A DNA stretch of 31,677 nt from Fimbriimonadaceae bacterium (GTDB lineage: Bacteria > Armatimonadota > Fimbriimonadia > Fimbriimonadales > Fimbriimonadaceae): the NCBI GenBank assembly GCA_019694835.1, contig JAIBBE010000125.1, forward strand, positions 1 to 31,677, read 5' to 3'. The notes under the pieces were generated by a model. That model did no database searches. It saw only the letters and a program-made list of their open reading frames with translations, and was not told where the DNA came from. A program made the translations under genes and the position numbers. Shown here piece by piece: positions 7,592 to 15,684 of the stretch (its first letter is position 1; the number at the start of each line of letters is the position of its first letter).

Positions 7592-8488
7592 TCATTCGGA
7601 CACGATCCGAACGATGTCGGCCCATGCCGACTCCAGGTCGGAGAGAAGCGGCGATTGCGACCGGGCGAGGGCGACGAGATCGGTATCGATCGTCGCTAGG
7701 ATCAAGTGCTCCTCGCAGATGGGCGCCTGGACCAGCTTGGCTCCGGAAGGGTCGAAGACCATGCTGCCCCCGGTGAATCCCTTGCCCCCTTCGAACCCGC
7801 AAAGCTGACTATTGACGCAGAAGACTCCATGTTCCTCGGCGATGCCGGCCAGCAGTCGCTCGTAGCGCTGCAAGTTTTCCGGCCTCTCCCCGCTGAACCC
7901 GCGTGCAGGCGAGGCACTTGGCACAAGAAGAATCTGGGCTCCCCCGACGGCGCATAACGTGGGCAGAATCGAGTGCCACACGTCTTCGCAGATCAGAAGC
8001 GCCAGTGTGCCGAATCGAGACTCGAACACTCCCAAATCCCGCCCCCGGGACACAAACCGCTCCTCGTCGAACACGCCGTAGGTGGGCAAGAAGAACTTCC
8101 GGTACACATGCCGAAGGTGCACCCGTACCGCTGGCGTCTCCCCTGCATCCGGGCCGGCAGGTCTCCCGCGGTACGGGGTGAATTCGATGTAGGCGGCGCT
8201 GTTGTAGAGCGACGCTTCGTCGTGCTCGTAGAAGCCGAGAGCGATGTCCAGGGGCCGGGTCAGGCTGGAAAGCCGCGATTCCAGACCGGCCACCAACTCC
8301 TGAGCCGTGATTGCGCTCTCGTAGACGCCGCCTTCGAGGAAATAGCCGCTCACCACGCTCTCAGGAAAGAGAACCAGATCCGCGCCTTGCGACGAAGCCT
8401 GCAGGACGACCTCGGCGATGCGGTCGAGATTGGCTTCCACCTCCGCCTTTGCTGGGGCGATTTGGGCGCAGGCGACGGTGAACGTCAT
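7592..8488 (-). CDS. Carbon-nitrogen hydrolase (nitrilase superfamily) with a repeat-derived insert
   Basis: The catalytic triad of the nitrilase superfamily is complete: Glu43 (LVLFPES), Lys131 (HVYRKFFLPTYG) and Cys167 (LLICEDVWHS). At 298 residues the protein has the usual single-domain length. The sequence around the Lys and Cys (FFLPTYGVFDEERF, then ICEDVWHS) resembles the amidase (glutaminase-type) domains of glutamine-dependent NAD synthetases and related stand-alone amidases, so C-N amide hydrolysis in the cytosol is likely but the substrate is unknown. Residues about 104-123, just before the catalytic Lys, are encoded by a palindromic repeat (8122-8177) and look like an inserted surface loop. 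The gene diverges from rlmN. TAAACT 6 bases before the ATG suggests a leaderless message. Confidence 0.88.
   Translation of the reverse strand: MTFTVACAQIAPAKAEVEANLDRIAEVVLQASSQGADLVLFPESVVSGYFLEGGVYESAITAQELVAGLESRLSSLTRPLDIALGFYEHDEASLYNSAAYIEFTPYRGRPAGPDAGETPAVRVHLRHVYRKFFLPTYGVFDEERFVSRGRDLGVFESRFGTLALLICEDVWHSILPTLCAVGGAQILLVPSASPARGFSGERPENLQRYERLLAGIAEEHGVFCVNSQLCGFEGGKGFTGGSMVFDPSGAKLVQAPICEEHLILATIDTDLVALARSQSPLLSDLESAWADIVRIVSE
8122..8177 (-). repeat. Palindromic repeat inserted in frame in the nitrilase gene
   Basis: The plus strand has CCCGTACCGC (8122-8131) and its exact inverted copy GCGGTACGGG (8168-8177) bounding a 56-bp unit, with GTCTCCC also repeated directly at 8136-8142 and 8161-8167. 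On the coding strand the downstream end, AGACGCCAGCGGTACGGG, is identical to the first 18 bases of the window in folC. The coding frame is the same in both genes (TPAVR). Confidence 0.75.
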
Positions 8489-8494
8489 GCCGGG

Positions 8495-8500
8495 AGTTTA
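8495..8500 (-). promoter_or_regulatory. Putative -10 of the nitrilase gene (leaderless)
   Basis: Minus-strand TAAACT sits 6 bases before the ATG at 8488, with no Shine-Dalgarno. It lies in a 38-base divergent gap that also holds the rlmN -10, so the two promoters overlap. Confidence 0.5.
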
Positions 8501-8513
8501 CCGGGTGCGCAGG

Positions 8514-8519
8514 TACAAT
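8514..8519 (+). promoter_or_regulatory. Putative -10 of rlmN-lpt operon (leaderless)
   Basis: TACAAT lies 7 bases before the rlmN ATG (8527). Transcription would begin at or beside the start codon. No matching -35 hexamer at 16-18 bases is evident. Confidence 0.5.
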
Positions 8520-8526
8520 CGGGCCC

Positions 8527-9603
8527 ATGACCCCACCCGCGCCGAGCCTTGTCGGAATGGACATGGCCGAGCTTCGCAACCTGATGACGGAGCACGGCCA
8601 GCCGCCGTTTCGGGCCGGACAGCTTTCCAAATGGCTCTACGAGCGGGCAGAAACCGACATCGAGGCGATGAAGGACATCCCGGGGCCGCTTCGCCGAATT
8701 CTGGCGAAGCACTACACGGTCAACCCCCTCCACATCGCCGATCGGCGGCATTCGACCGATGGGGTCGACAAGCTCCTCGTTCATGGCGGAGACGGGGAGG
8801 TCTTCGAGTGCGTGCTGCTTCCTTACGAGAAACGGACAAGCTGCTGTCTCTCAACCCAAGTCGGATGCCCGATGGGCTGCACCTTCTGCGCGACCGGACT
8901 CGGCGGATTCGACCGAAACCTCACCGCCGGCGAGATTGTGGGGCAGTATCTACTGCTTCAGCCGATCAGCGAGACGCGGGTGAGTCACGTCGTGTTCATG
9001 GGGATGGGCGAGCCTCTTTTGAACCTGGACAACCTGCGCAAGGCGATGCGGATTCTGCACGATCAAGTCGGCCTCAGCTACCGCCACCTGACTGTCTCCA
9101 CGGTCGGCCTCGTCCCGCAGATCCTCGAACTCGCCAAAGACGACATCCCGATCCACCTCGCACTCTCGCTGCACTCACCGTTCGATGAGATTCGTTCCCA
9201 GCTCATGCCGGTCAACAACCGCTGGCCCGTGGCTGTTGTGATGCAGGCGATGCGCGACTATCAGAAGGCGACTGGACGCAAGATCACGATCGAGTACCTG
9301 CTGATCGATGGCCTCAACGACACCGTGGAGCAGGCGCGGGCACTAGCGAATCTGGCGAAGGGCGTCCCGAACGTCATCAACCTGATCCCGTTCAACTACG
9401 TCGACACCGAGCGGGGTTTTCGGCGTCCAAAGCGGGAGAACGTGCGCGCCTTTCGGAAAGAACTTGAAAATCGCGGCATGAACGTGACGGAACGGGTGGA
9501 GCGCGGGCACGACATCGCGGCGGCTTGCGGACAGCTTGCCGGACAGCACCATGGCCGTTTCGCTCGGAGGGGGCACTTGGCGACGCTGCCCGTATCCGGT
9601 TGA
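8527..9603 (+). CDS. rlmN: Radical SAM 23S rRNA/tRNA adenine C2-methyltransferase RlmN
   Basis: RlmN methylates C2 of A2503 in 23S rRNA and of A37 in some tRNAs. The radical-SAM motif CxxxCxxC is present as Cys114, Cys118 and Cys121 (VGCPMGCTFCATG), the SAM-binding GMGEPL follows, and Cys334 (AAACGQLAG) matches the second catalytic cysteine that is transiently methylated. The N-terminal region is the usual RlmN accessory domain (GQPPFRAGQLSKWLY). The 358-residue length is normal, with a basic ~20-residue tail after Cys334. It is the first gene of a chain: its stop TGA overlaps the TTG start of lptC. No Shine-Dalgarno is seen; a -10 lies directly upstream. Confidence 0.96.
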   Translation: MTPPAPSLVGMDMAELRNLMTEHGQPPFRAGQLSKWLYERAETDIEAMKDIPGPLRRILAKHYTVNPLHIADRRHSTDGVDKLLVHGGDGEVFECVLLPYEKRTSCCLSTQVGCPMGCTFCATGLGGFDRNLTAGEIVGQYLLLQPISETRVSHVVFMGMGEPLLNLDNLRKAMRILHDQVGLSYRHLTVSTVGLVPQILELAKDDIPIHLALSLHSPFDEIRSQLMPVNNRWPVAVVMQAMRDYQKATGRKITIEYLLIDGLNDTVEQARALANLAKGVPNVINLIPFNYVDTERGFRRPKRENVRAFRKELENRGMNVTERVERGHDIAAACGQLAGQHHGRFARRGHLATLPVSG

Positions 9604-10142
9604 GGCTACTGGTCGCCCTAGTTGTCCTGTGCGCAATGGGGTGCGGCAAGCAGGGTCCCAAGCCCGGAGCCAAGGCAGAAGAGCAGAAGCCGCCCGAGCC
9701 CAGAAATGTCGCGACCGGTCCGGTCGAAGTGACGACCCGAGGCACGGACCAGAAGCGCCAGTGGACCGTCCGGGCCAAAGCCTCAGCGCTTGCCTTTGAG
9801 GGAGAAGGGACCCTCGGCGGCTCGATGGACAACGTGGAAGGCGAACTCTATCAAGACGATGTCGTCGCAAGCAAATTCAAGGCCCTCGAAGGCAAGGCGG
9901 ATCAGGAGTCGCGTGAGCTGGAACTCTTGGGCGAAGTAAGCGTTACGTCTGAGAAGGACAAAGCAGTTTTGACAGCCCAGAAAGTACGATGGCTCGAAGA
10001 CAAAGGACTGATCGAAGCCAGTGGCGGCGTGGTGGTCACGAACCCCGACTACAAAGTCGGCCCTTACGGCAAACTGTGGGCCACGCCCGACCTGAAGGAT
10101 ATCGGGACACCGGACATGTTCAAAGGATGGAAGAAACCTTGA
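9600..10142 (+). CDS. lptC: LptC-like lipopolysaccharide-export lipoprotein
   Basis: A short exported protein with a lipoprotein-type N-terminus: the TTG at 9600 overlaps the rlmN stop (TTGA) and gives a start of MRLLVALVVLCAMGC, whose AMGC is an imperfect lipobox. The body is beta-rich with LptC-type features: VEVTTRGTDQKRQWTVRAKASALAFEG-like strands, VEGELYQDDV, ELELLGEVSVTSE, AVLTAQKVRWLEDKGLIEASGGV. LptC carries lipopolysaccharide from the LptBFG transporter to LptA. At 180 residues it is close to the family size. An upstream ATG at 9525 would put 25 non-signal residues ahead of the signal sequence, so I prefer the TTG. Confidence 0.8.
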   Translation: MRLLVALVVLCAMGCGKQGPKPGAKAEEQKPPEPRNVATGPVEVTTRGTDQKRQWTVRAKASALAFEGEGTLGGSMDNVEGELYQDDVVASKFKALEGKADQESRELELLGEVSVTSEKDKAVLTAQKVRWLEDKGLIEASGGVVVTNPDYKVGPYGKLWATPDLKDIGTPDMFKGWKKP

Positions 10143-10975
10143 GGAAACCCCTCGCCCTCTTGCTGACGGCGGCACTCTTGGCCGCTGCGGTCGCTCAGAA
10201 CACCCAGATCTCGACCTGGAGCGACACCGCTGGCAACATGAAGATCGAGAACTGGACTTCGTGGCGCATCACCAAGACCGGCGAGAACACCTACGACTTC
10301 AAAGGCTCGGGTTCGCCCTTCCGTGGAACCTGGAAGGAACAGGGGCTCATGGTCCTCGGTAAGTCGGTCACCGGCAAGACCAAGAAACAGTCGAAAGGTG
10401 CGATGCAACTGCTGGCCGCCGAGGTGCTTGGCGTGGAGAAGGCGACTCTCACCGAAACGCCCAAGTCGGGAATCACGAGGACCACCGAACTCCAAACCAC
10501 GACGCTCAAGTTCGACGGCGAAACCTCGACGGTGACCCTGCCCAATGCCGTAACCGTGATCAGCCGCTCGCCCTCGGAGTCCCAAACGCTCGAACTTCAT
10601 GGCAGCAGCGCCAAACTGGTCCTCACGCCGTTCGAAGAGAAGGCCGAGTGGCCGGTCAAGTTTGGCGAAGTTTTCGGCCCCGTCACGATGACCCTCGACA
10701 CGCTCGAACGGGTCGAGAAGAAAGAAGGCGAGGAGCCAAAAGAGCCCAAGCGCATCCAGGTGACGGCGAAGGCCTCCAAGGTCACGTTTAACGATGCCGA
10801 CCGCACGATCGTCCTGAGCGGCAACGTGACCCTTGATGGAAGCGACACCGTGATAGGTGCCAACGTCCGGTGCAGCAAGGCCGTCATCACCCTCAACGCG
10901 GCCCGCGAGATCGTCGACATCGAACTCACGGGCAATCCCGGGGTCACCGAAATGCGAGATGGTGCTCGCCGATGA
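10139..10975 (+). CDS. lptA: LptA/OstA-like periplasmic lipopolysaccharide-transport protein
   Basis: LptA bridges the periplasm for lipopolysaccharide. The preferred start is TTG 10139, overlapping the lptC stop (TTGA) and giving a signal peptide MRKPLALLLTAALLAAAVAQ; ATG 10127 is an alternative. The 278-residue product is beta-rich, and its C-terminal third carries the OstA-type pattern: ASKVTFNDADRTIVLSGNV, then DTVIGANVRCSKAVITL, then IVDIELTGNPG. The N-terminal half (GSGSPFRGTWKEQGL, ATLTETPKSGI) also looks like repeated OstA strands, which makes the protein longer than E. coli LptA (~185 residues). The 3' end overlaps lptB by ATGA. Role assigned from sequence and operon context. Confidence 0.72.
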   Translation: MRKPLALLLTAALLAAAVAQNTQISTWSDTAGNMKIENWTSWRITKTGENTYDFKGSGSPFRGTWKEQGLMVLGKSVTGKTKKQSKGAMQLLAAEVLGVEKATLTETPKSGITRTTELQTTTLKFDGETSTVTLPNAVTVISRSPSESQTLELHGSSAKLVLTPFEEKAEWPVKFGEVFGPVTMTLDTLERVEKKEGEEPKEPKRIQVTAKASKVTFNDADRTIVLSGNVTLDGSDTVIGANVRCSKAVITLNAAREIVDIELTGNPGVTEMRDGARR

Positions 10976-11808
10976 AGATCGTCGCGGAGAACCTGGTCAA
11001 GTCGTACAAGGGTCGTCGCGTTGTCGACGGCGTGAGCTTCGATATATCTCAAGGCGAAATCGTTGGACTCCTGGGTCCAAATGGTGCGGGGAAGACCACG
11101 ACCTTCTACATGGTGACCGGCATCGTTAAGCCAAACCAGGGCCGCGTCCTGTTCGATGACCTTGCCGTAACGAAGTGGCCGATGTACAAGCGTGCTCGGT
11201 CCGGCGTCGGCTACCTGCCCCAGGAGACCAGCGTCTTTCGGCGTCTTTCCGTCGAAGACAATATCCGTCTCGTGATGGAGATGAAGGGTTCGAGTCGCAA
11301 GGAAATCAAGGCCAAGACCGATGAACTGGCCGAAGAACTGCACATCCACCGCATCCTCAAACAGAGCGCGGGCGTTCTTTCTGGCGGCGAACGAAGGCGC
11401 GTCGAGATCGCCCGTGCGCTCGCCACGGACCCCAAGTTCATCCTCCTCGATGAGCCGTTTACGGGAATCGACCCCGTCACGATCGAGGAGATTCAGCACA
11501 TCTTGGAGCGGCTCAAACTGCGCAACATCGGGATTCTGATCACCGACCACAACGTCGCCGCCACCTTGCGCATCACGGACCGCAACTTCATCCTCATCGA
11601 CGGCCACATCGTCGCGCGTGGCAACGCGGTGGAGATTTCGAACGACGAGCTTGTTCGCAAGCACTACCTTGGCCAGGCTTTTGAGCCCCTCACCACCGCC
11701 CCGTCGATGGAGCCCGATGAGCACGAAGCGGTCGTGGATGAGGAAGTCGTCGAAGTCATCGAAGAGTCCGACGGTATCGACGAGCCAGAGGTCGAGGAGT
11801 CGCGTTGA
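10972..11808 (+). CDS. lptB: LptB, ATPase of the lipopolysaccharide export ABC transporter
   Basis: LptB hydrolyses ATP to drive LPS extraction from the inner membrane. Seen: Walker A GPNGAGKT (35-42), Q-loop Gln84, signature LSGGE (136-140), Walker B FILLDE (156-161), H-loop His193 (TDHN), and the LptB-typical YLPQETSVFRRLSVEDNI and RVEIARAL. The first ~240 residues match the usual length; a further ~38 acidic residues (EVVEVIEESDGIDEPEVEE) are an extension. The ATG overlaps the lptA stop. An alternative start at 10870 lies inside lptA and is rejected. Confidence 0.95.
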   Translation: MKIVAENLVKSYKGRRVVDGVSFDISQGEIVGLLGPNGAGKTTTFYMVTGIVKPNQGRVLFDDLAVTKWPMYKRARSGVGYLPQETSVFRRLSVEDNIRLVMEMKGSSRKEIKAKTDELAEELHIHRILKQSAGVLSGGERRRVEIARALATDPKFILLDEPFTGIDPVTIEEIQHILERLKLRNIGILITDHNVAATLRITDRNFILIDGHIVARGNAVEISNDELVRKHYLGQAFEPLTTAPSMEPDEHEAVVDEEVVEVIEESDGIDEPEVEESR

Positions 11809-12914
11809 AGCGGATTGACCGCCTTATCCTGGGGGAACTGTTTGGCCCTTGGGCGTTCGGGGTCGCCATATTTACCGTGCTCATCATGGCGGGCACCTAT
11901 CTTTTCAAGATCACGGATTTCGTGGTGCAGGGAGTCGGCTTGGCGACGGTTGCCGAACTCAGCGCGCTTCTCTTGCCCGGAATCATGGCCAAGACCTTTC
12001 CCATGGCCATGCTGCTTTCGGCACTGCTTTCATTTGGTCGCTTGAGCGGCGATAGCGAAGTGGTTGCGTTAAAGGCGGCCGGCTCAAGCCTTGCACGAAT
12101 CCTCACCCCGGTCGCCGGCTTCGGCTTTGGTGTTTCGGCGCTGGCCTTTGGGTTTAATGAGCTGATCGTCCCCGCCGCCTCGCTTCGGGCAACCACCCTC
12201 CAGCAAGAGATCGCCCGACAGCTGAACGGCTCTACGAGGCAGGCGACATTCTTTCCGAGCTACGAAAACGGAAAGATCGTGGCCACCGTGCAGGCTCTGG
12301 ACTTCGATTTTGGGGCAAGAACGCTCAAGAACGCGCTCGTAACGGTCTTTGACAAGAAAGCCGAGCCGACCTTCTACCTGTTTGCCAACGAACTCAACTT
12401 CACCAACGACAAAGAATGGCGCATTCGGGATGGCGCGTGGCTGACGAGCTTCGACGGCCAAAAGGTGGCTCAGTTCACGGGTGACATCTGGCCCACGGAC
12501 GTGCCCAAACAGACCTTCTCGCCAGAAGACCTCCTTGCCGCTAATCTCCGTGACTTGGATTCGCTCAGCATGGCGCAGATCACGGAGCAGATCAACAAAG
12601 CCAAGGCCAACCCTCTCTTCGACAAAGGACAAATCGCCAACCTGGAGTTCGGCTATTGGAACAAGATTGCCGTACCTCTCGCGGCGGTGATTTTCGCGCT
12701 CGTCGGCGCTCCTCTCGCGATCCGTAACCATCGGACGAGTGCCGCGTCGGGATTCTGGATGTCGGTTATCATCATTTTTGGGTACATGATGCTGGCAAAT
12801 TTCATGGCAGTATGGTCACGTGGCGGAGTCTTGCCTGCCGCCGTCGCGAGCTTCATGCCAATCGTGATCGGAGGCGTGGTTGCTGGGATTCTCATGCGGG
12901 TGAAGAACACGTGA
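11805..12914 (+). CDS. LptF/LptG-family permease of the LPS transporter
   Basis: A 369-residue YjgP/YjgQ-family membrane protein. It has the family start (RLILGELFGPWAFGVAIFTVLIMAG), a periplasmic beta-jellyroll-like region (about 150-250, e.g. VQALDFDFGARTLKNALVTVFD) and three C-terminal helices with KIAVPLAAVIFALVGAPLAI, the strongest family mark. The TTG start overlaps the lptB stop (TTGA). E. coli uses an LptF/LptG pair; only one permease is here, so a second copy elsewhere or a homodimer is possible. F or G is not decided. Confidence 0.88.
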   Translation: MKRIDRLILGELFGPWAFGVAIFTVLIMAGTYLFKITDFVVQGVGLATVAELSALLLPGIMAKTFPMAMLLSALLSFGRLSGDSEVVALKAAGSSLARILTPVAGFGFGVSALAFGFNELIVPAASLRATTLQQEIARQLNGSTRQATFFPSYENGKIVATVQALDFDFGARTLKNALVTVFDKKAEPTFYLFANELNFTNDKEWRIRDGAWLTSFDGQKVAQFTGDIWPTDVPKQTFSPEDLLAANLRDLDSLSMAQITEQINKAKANPLFDKGQIANLEFGYWNKIAVPLAAVIFALVGAPLAIRNHRTSAASGFWMSVIIIFGYMMLANFMAVWSRGGVLPAAVASFMPIVIGGVVAGILMRVKNT

Positions 12915-12955
12915 TGTCGATGGGTTTCGGTTGTCGCCTGTGGCCGCCCGGTAGT

Positions 12956-13016
12956 CGCTGGATGGTTCGTGCCAGCGCCAAGCCCAGCAAGTCCGTCGGC
13001 ACAACCCATCCGACGG
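12956..13016 (+). repeat. Tandem hairpins after lptF/G
   Basis: CGCTGG/CCAGCG (12956-12961 / 12972-12977) and CCGTCGG/CCGACGG (12993-12999 / 13010-13016) form two adjacent stem-loops; a third short palindrome, GACGGCTACCGTC, overlaps the second. They occupy the 176-base gap between the lpt operon and the next gene and may be part of a transcript end or a small structured repeat. No T-run follows. An AT-rich TATATAGAT near 13065-13075 could contribute to a promoter for the next gene. Confidence 0.35.
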
Positions 13017-13090
13017 CTACCGTCCCTAGTGGTTTCCGCACTTTCGCGGCTTTGCGGAGCGTCTATATAGATGGGGTGGGCTAACGTAAC

Positions 13091-14614
13091 GTGGATCTGG
13101 TAGGTATCGGTTTTGTCTTGCTTTTCGGGGTCGTGGGCGCAGCAGTCGCCTATGGCGCGGATTCGCTTGGCCGGACCTTGGGCAAGAAGCGCCTGACCCT
13201 CTTTAAGCTTCGCCCTCGTCATACTGCTGCCGTCATCACGTCGGTCGCCGGATTTGCGATCCCGATTCTCACCGTCCTCCTCGTCGCCTTGCTCTCGTCT
13301 GATGTCCGTGTATGGCTGATCGAAGGCCGACGTGCGATTCGCGAGAACCAGAACTTGATTCAGCGACTGGACGATGAAAGCAGGCGGTTCAAATCGGAAC
13401 TTGCCGACTTGGAGCGTCAAAAGAACGAGTTGGCCAGGCAGACGCTGGACCTGAGGACGAGTTACTCCAGTTTGCAGACGAAGGTGAGCGAACAGAACGA
13501 CGAGATCGGCTCGAACCGCAAGCTGCTGTCTGAGGAAAAGGCTAAACTGGCCGCTGCTCAGGCGCAGCGCCAAGCCGCTCAGGGCAAACTCGCCGCGTTG
13601 GAGTCCAAATACAAGAATCTCGACAAGAGCTATGCGAAGCTGGAGACCGACTATCAGAAGCAAGTCAAGAATCTGAACGACAACGTTTTCGCCATCAACG
13701 CGGACCTCTCCGACAAGGAGCATCGCCTCAAAGAGACGCGTTCCGAGCTTGAAACGGCGGTCACCCAGTTTGACCTGCAGCGCAAGACCTTCGAGGCCGA
13801 TATCGCCAAGGCGAGGGAAGACCTCGAAAAGTTCCGGACCGCCCGCGATGAAGCTCAGGGCGCGCTCGACGGCGTGAGAAAGGAAAAAGAGCGGGTCGAG
13901 TGGGAACTCGGTAATCTGCGCAAGCTTCAGCTTGCTGCCGAACAAGGTCTGAACCAGAATCTCAAGATCAGCCGAACCCAGCCCCTCATCTTCCGTGGCG
14001 GAGAGGAGGTGGCCCGCATCCAAATCGACCCCAATCTCAGCCCCGAGGCGGCCAGGGCCATGATGACCAGCCTGCTTCGTTCGGCGCGGATGGCGGCGGA
14101 GAAGCGGGGGTCGGTCGCCAACGCCGATGGGGAAGCTGCAGGGTTGGTCGATCTGCCCATGGACAACCGCACCGTTACCGCCCAAGACCAGTTCGATGGG
14201 CTCGCCAAAGCGGTCACGCAACGGAGCGATTCCAGCGTCCTGATCGCTTACGCCTTTTGGAATGGCTTCCAAGGCGAGTTCCTTCCCTTACGCATCGAGG
14301 CTTACCAAAATCCGATCATCTACAGCAAGGGCCAACGGATCAGCGAGACGCGCGTCGATGGCACCCTCACCGAGGAAAGCATCCTCAACGCCATCAATGA
14401 CTTTCTCGCCAAGTCTGTCGGACAAGACGCCATTAAGAGCGGCATGATCCCGGCTGTTGGTGCCGATCGTCCATTAGGGGAAGTCACCCCAGATGAAGTC
14501 TTGGCGCTGGTCAAGGAGATAAAGGGAGCGCGACGAACAATCAGACTCTTGGCGTTTGCGGCTCAAGAAACTCGTGCGGCTGATCCTCTCAAGGTGGAGT
14601 TCAAGCTTCGATGA
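13091..14614 (+). CDS. DUF3084 domain-containing membrane-anchored coiled-coil protein
   Basis: The 507-residue protein matches the DUF3084 family: a short N-terminal membrane segment, then KKRLTLFKLRPRHTAAVIT (family core RLSLFNLRPRxTA), a second helix (about 54-74), a long coiled coil (about 95-290, heptad-rich with Leu/Lys/Glu/Gln) and a C-terminal globular region with a late VEFKLR. The family's function is unknown; the coiled coil suggests an envelope scaffold. Translation starts at GTG 13091, without a clear Shine-Dalgarno. The ATG of the next gene overlaps its stop (ATGA), so they are one unit. Confidence 0.88.
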   Translation: MDLVGIGFVLLFGVVGAAVAYGADSLGRTLGKKRLTLFKLRPRHTAAVITSVAGFAIPILTVLLVALLSSDVRVWLIEGRRAIRENQNLIQRLDDESRRFKSELADLERQKNELARQTLDLRTSYSSLQTKVSEQNDEIGSNRKLLSEEKAKLAAAQAQRQAAQGKLAALESKYKNLDKSYAKLETDYQKQVKNLNDNVFAINADLSDKEHRLKETRSELETAVTQFDLQRKTFEADIAKAREDLEKFRTARDEAQGALDGVRKEKERVEWELGNLRKLQLAAEQGLNQNLKISRTQPLIFRGGEEVARIQIDPNLSPEAARAMMTSLLRSARMAAEKRGSVANADGEAAGLVDLPMDNRTVTAQDQFDGLAKAVTQRSDSSVLIAYAFWNGFQGEFLPLRIEAYQNPIIYSKGQRISETRVDGTLTEESILNAINDFLAKSVGQDAIKSGMIPAVGADRPLGEVTPDEVLALVKEIKGARRTIRLLAFAAQETRAADPLKVEFKLR

Positions 14615-15030
14615 GTGTTGGCGAGAAGGTCGTTCTTGCCATCGATCCTGGAACTTCAAAATGCGGACTGGCTCTCGTGCGTCGAAAGCCGGACGGTGGC
14701 CTTGACCTGCTATGGCGCAAGGTCATCCCCACGTCGGAAGTCTGCAACGCGCTTGCAGAGATTACATCCGTGGCCGAGTTCAACATGATCATCGTGGGTT
14801 CGGGAACCTCGTCCCGAACCTTGGTCGAAACTTTGCGTGAGACCATGCCAAGCGTTGGCATTTTGGTCGTGGATGAAAAGGACACGACGATTCAGGCGCG
14901 AGAGCGATATTGGGAGCATAACCCTCGGCGCGGTTGGAGGCGTCTGCTCCCCGCAACCATGTTCCTTCCTCCCGAGCCCGTCGATGACTTTGCCGCCTTC
15001 GTCCTGGCGGAACGGGTGTTGGTGGACTAG
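14611..15030 (+). CDS. RNase H-fold nuclease, YqgF/RuvX-like
   Basis: A 139-residue protein with the RNase H-like fold of the YqgF/RuvX and RuvC families. The first metal ligand lies in the opening strand AIDPGTSKCGLAL (Asp in IDPG); later acidic residues are in VVDEKDTTIQARERYW and VDDFAAFVLAERVL. These families process pre-16S rRNA or resolve branched DNA. The sequence is divergent, so the substrate is not assigned. The product overlaps the DUF3084 gene by four bases, so the two are probably co-translated. The start at 14611 is fixed by this overlap. Confidence 0.75.
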   Translation: MSVGEKVVLAIDPGTSKCGLALVRRKPDGGLDLLWRKVIPTSEVCNALAEITSVAEFNMIIVGSGTSSRTLVETLRETMPSVGILVVDEKDTTIQARERYWEHNPRRGWRRLLPATMFLPPEPVDDFAAFVLAERVLVD

Positions 15031-15031
15031 G

Positions 15032-15037
15032 TAGAGT
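15032..15037 (+). promoter_or_regulatory. Putative -10 of the LOG-family gene (leaderless)
   Basis: TAGAGT lies 7 bases before the GTG at 15045, with no Shine-Dalgarno between. No good -35 is seen. Confidence 0.3.
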
Positions 15038-15044
15038 CTGACCC

Positions 15045-15638
15045 GTGACGTTCAAGCGCCTTTGCGTTTTCTGTGGTTCAAACCCGGGTCGGCATGCGGA
15101 CTATGCCGTCGCCGCCCAACTCGTAGGCCGCACTCTCGCTGAACGCGGGGTGGGTCTGGTCTACGGGGGTGGTGGGATTGGTCTGATGGGTATCGCCGCT
15201 CAAGGCGCGATCGAAGCGGGTGGGGAAGTCATCGGCGTTATTCCAAAGGCGCTCTTCGAGCGCGAAGTCGCCATGCCGGGTCTGGTCGATCTGCGGGTCG
15301 TGCACAACATGCACGAGCGTAAGGCCCTGATGGCCGACTTGTCCGACGGATTCCTTGCTTTGCCGGGCGGACTCGGAACTTTCGAGGAACTGTTTGAAGT
15401 GCTCACTTGGGGCCAGCTTGGCTTCCACAACAAACCAGCCGGTGTCCTGAATGTCCGCGATTATTACACCGGCATTCAAGCGCAGCTCGATCATTCGGTA
15501 GCCGAGGGCTTTCTTCATCCCGCCCATCGCGCGGCCATCTTGGTTGACAGCGATTTGCCGACCCTCCTCGAGCGGATGCAGCGCTTTGAGCCTGCCAACC
15601 TGGACAAATGGTGGATCAACGGGGATGACGTCCGCTAG
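15045..15638 (+). CDS. LOG-family phosphoribohydrolase-like protein (TIGR00730)
   Basis: A 197-residue Rossmann-like protein with the LOG (cytokinin riboside monophosphate phosphoribohydrolase) signature PGGLGTFEE at 107-115 and the conserved MHERK segment at 89-93. The N-terminal strand CVFCGSNPG and GGGGIGLMG (41-49) bind the phosphate. Known members cleave N-glycosidic bonds of nucleoside monophosphates; the bacterial substrate is often unclear. A GTG start at 15045 gives the usual family length. A TAGAGT hexamer 7 bases upstream may act as a -10. Confidence 0.9.
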   Translation: MTFKRLCVFCGSNPGRHADYAVAAQLVGRTLAERGVGLVYGGGGIGLMGIAAQGAIEAGGEVIGVIPKALFEREVAMPGLVDLRVVHNMHERKALMADLSDGFLALPGGLGTFEELFEVLTWGQLGFHNKPAGVLNVRDYYTGIQAQLDHSVAEGFLHPAHRAAILVDSDLPTLLERMQRFEPANLDKWWINGDDVR

Positions 15639-15649
15639 ACCCGGCGAAC

Positions 15650-15678
15650 TTGCCAGCGGTTTGTGCTGATGCTATCAT
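15650..15678 (+). promoter_or_regulatory. Promoter of the 441-aa secreted protein gene
   Basis: TTGCCA (15650-15655) and TATCAT (15673-15678) are spaced by 17 bases, the best -35/-10 pair in the window. The -10 ends 6 bases before the ATG at 15685, so the message should be leaderless. Confidence 0.6.
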
Positions 15679-15684
15679 CCGGAA

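Noticed and set aside
12653..14272. A 539-residue open frame on the minus strand opposite lptF/G and the DUF3084 gene
   Set aside because: It is the antisense of two well-supported genes in high-GC DNA, and its sequence is repetitive without a recognisable fold or start signal.
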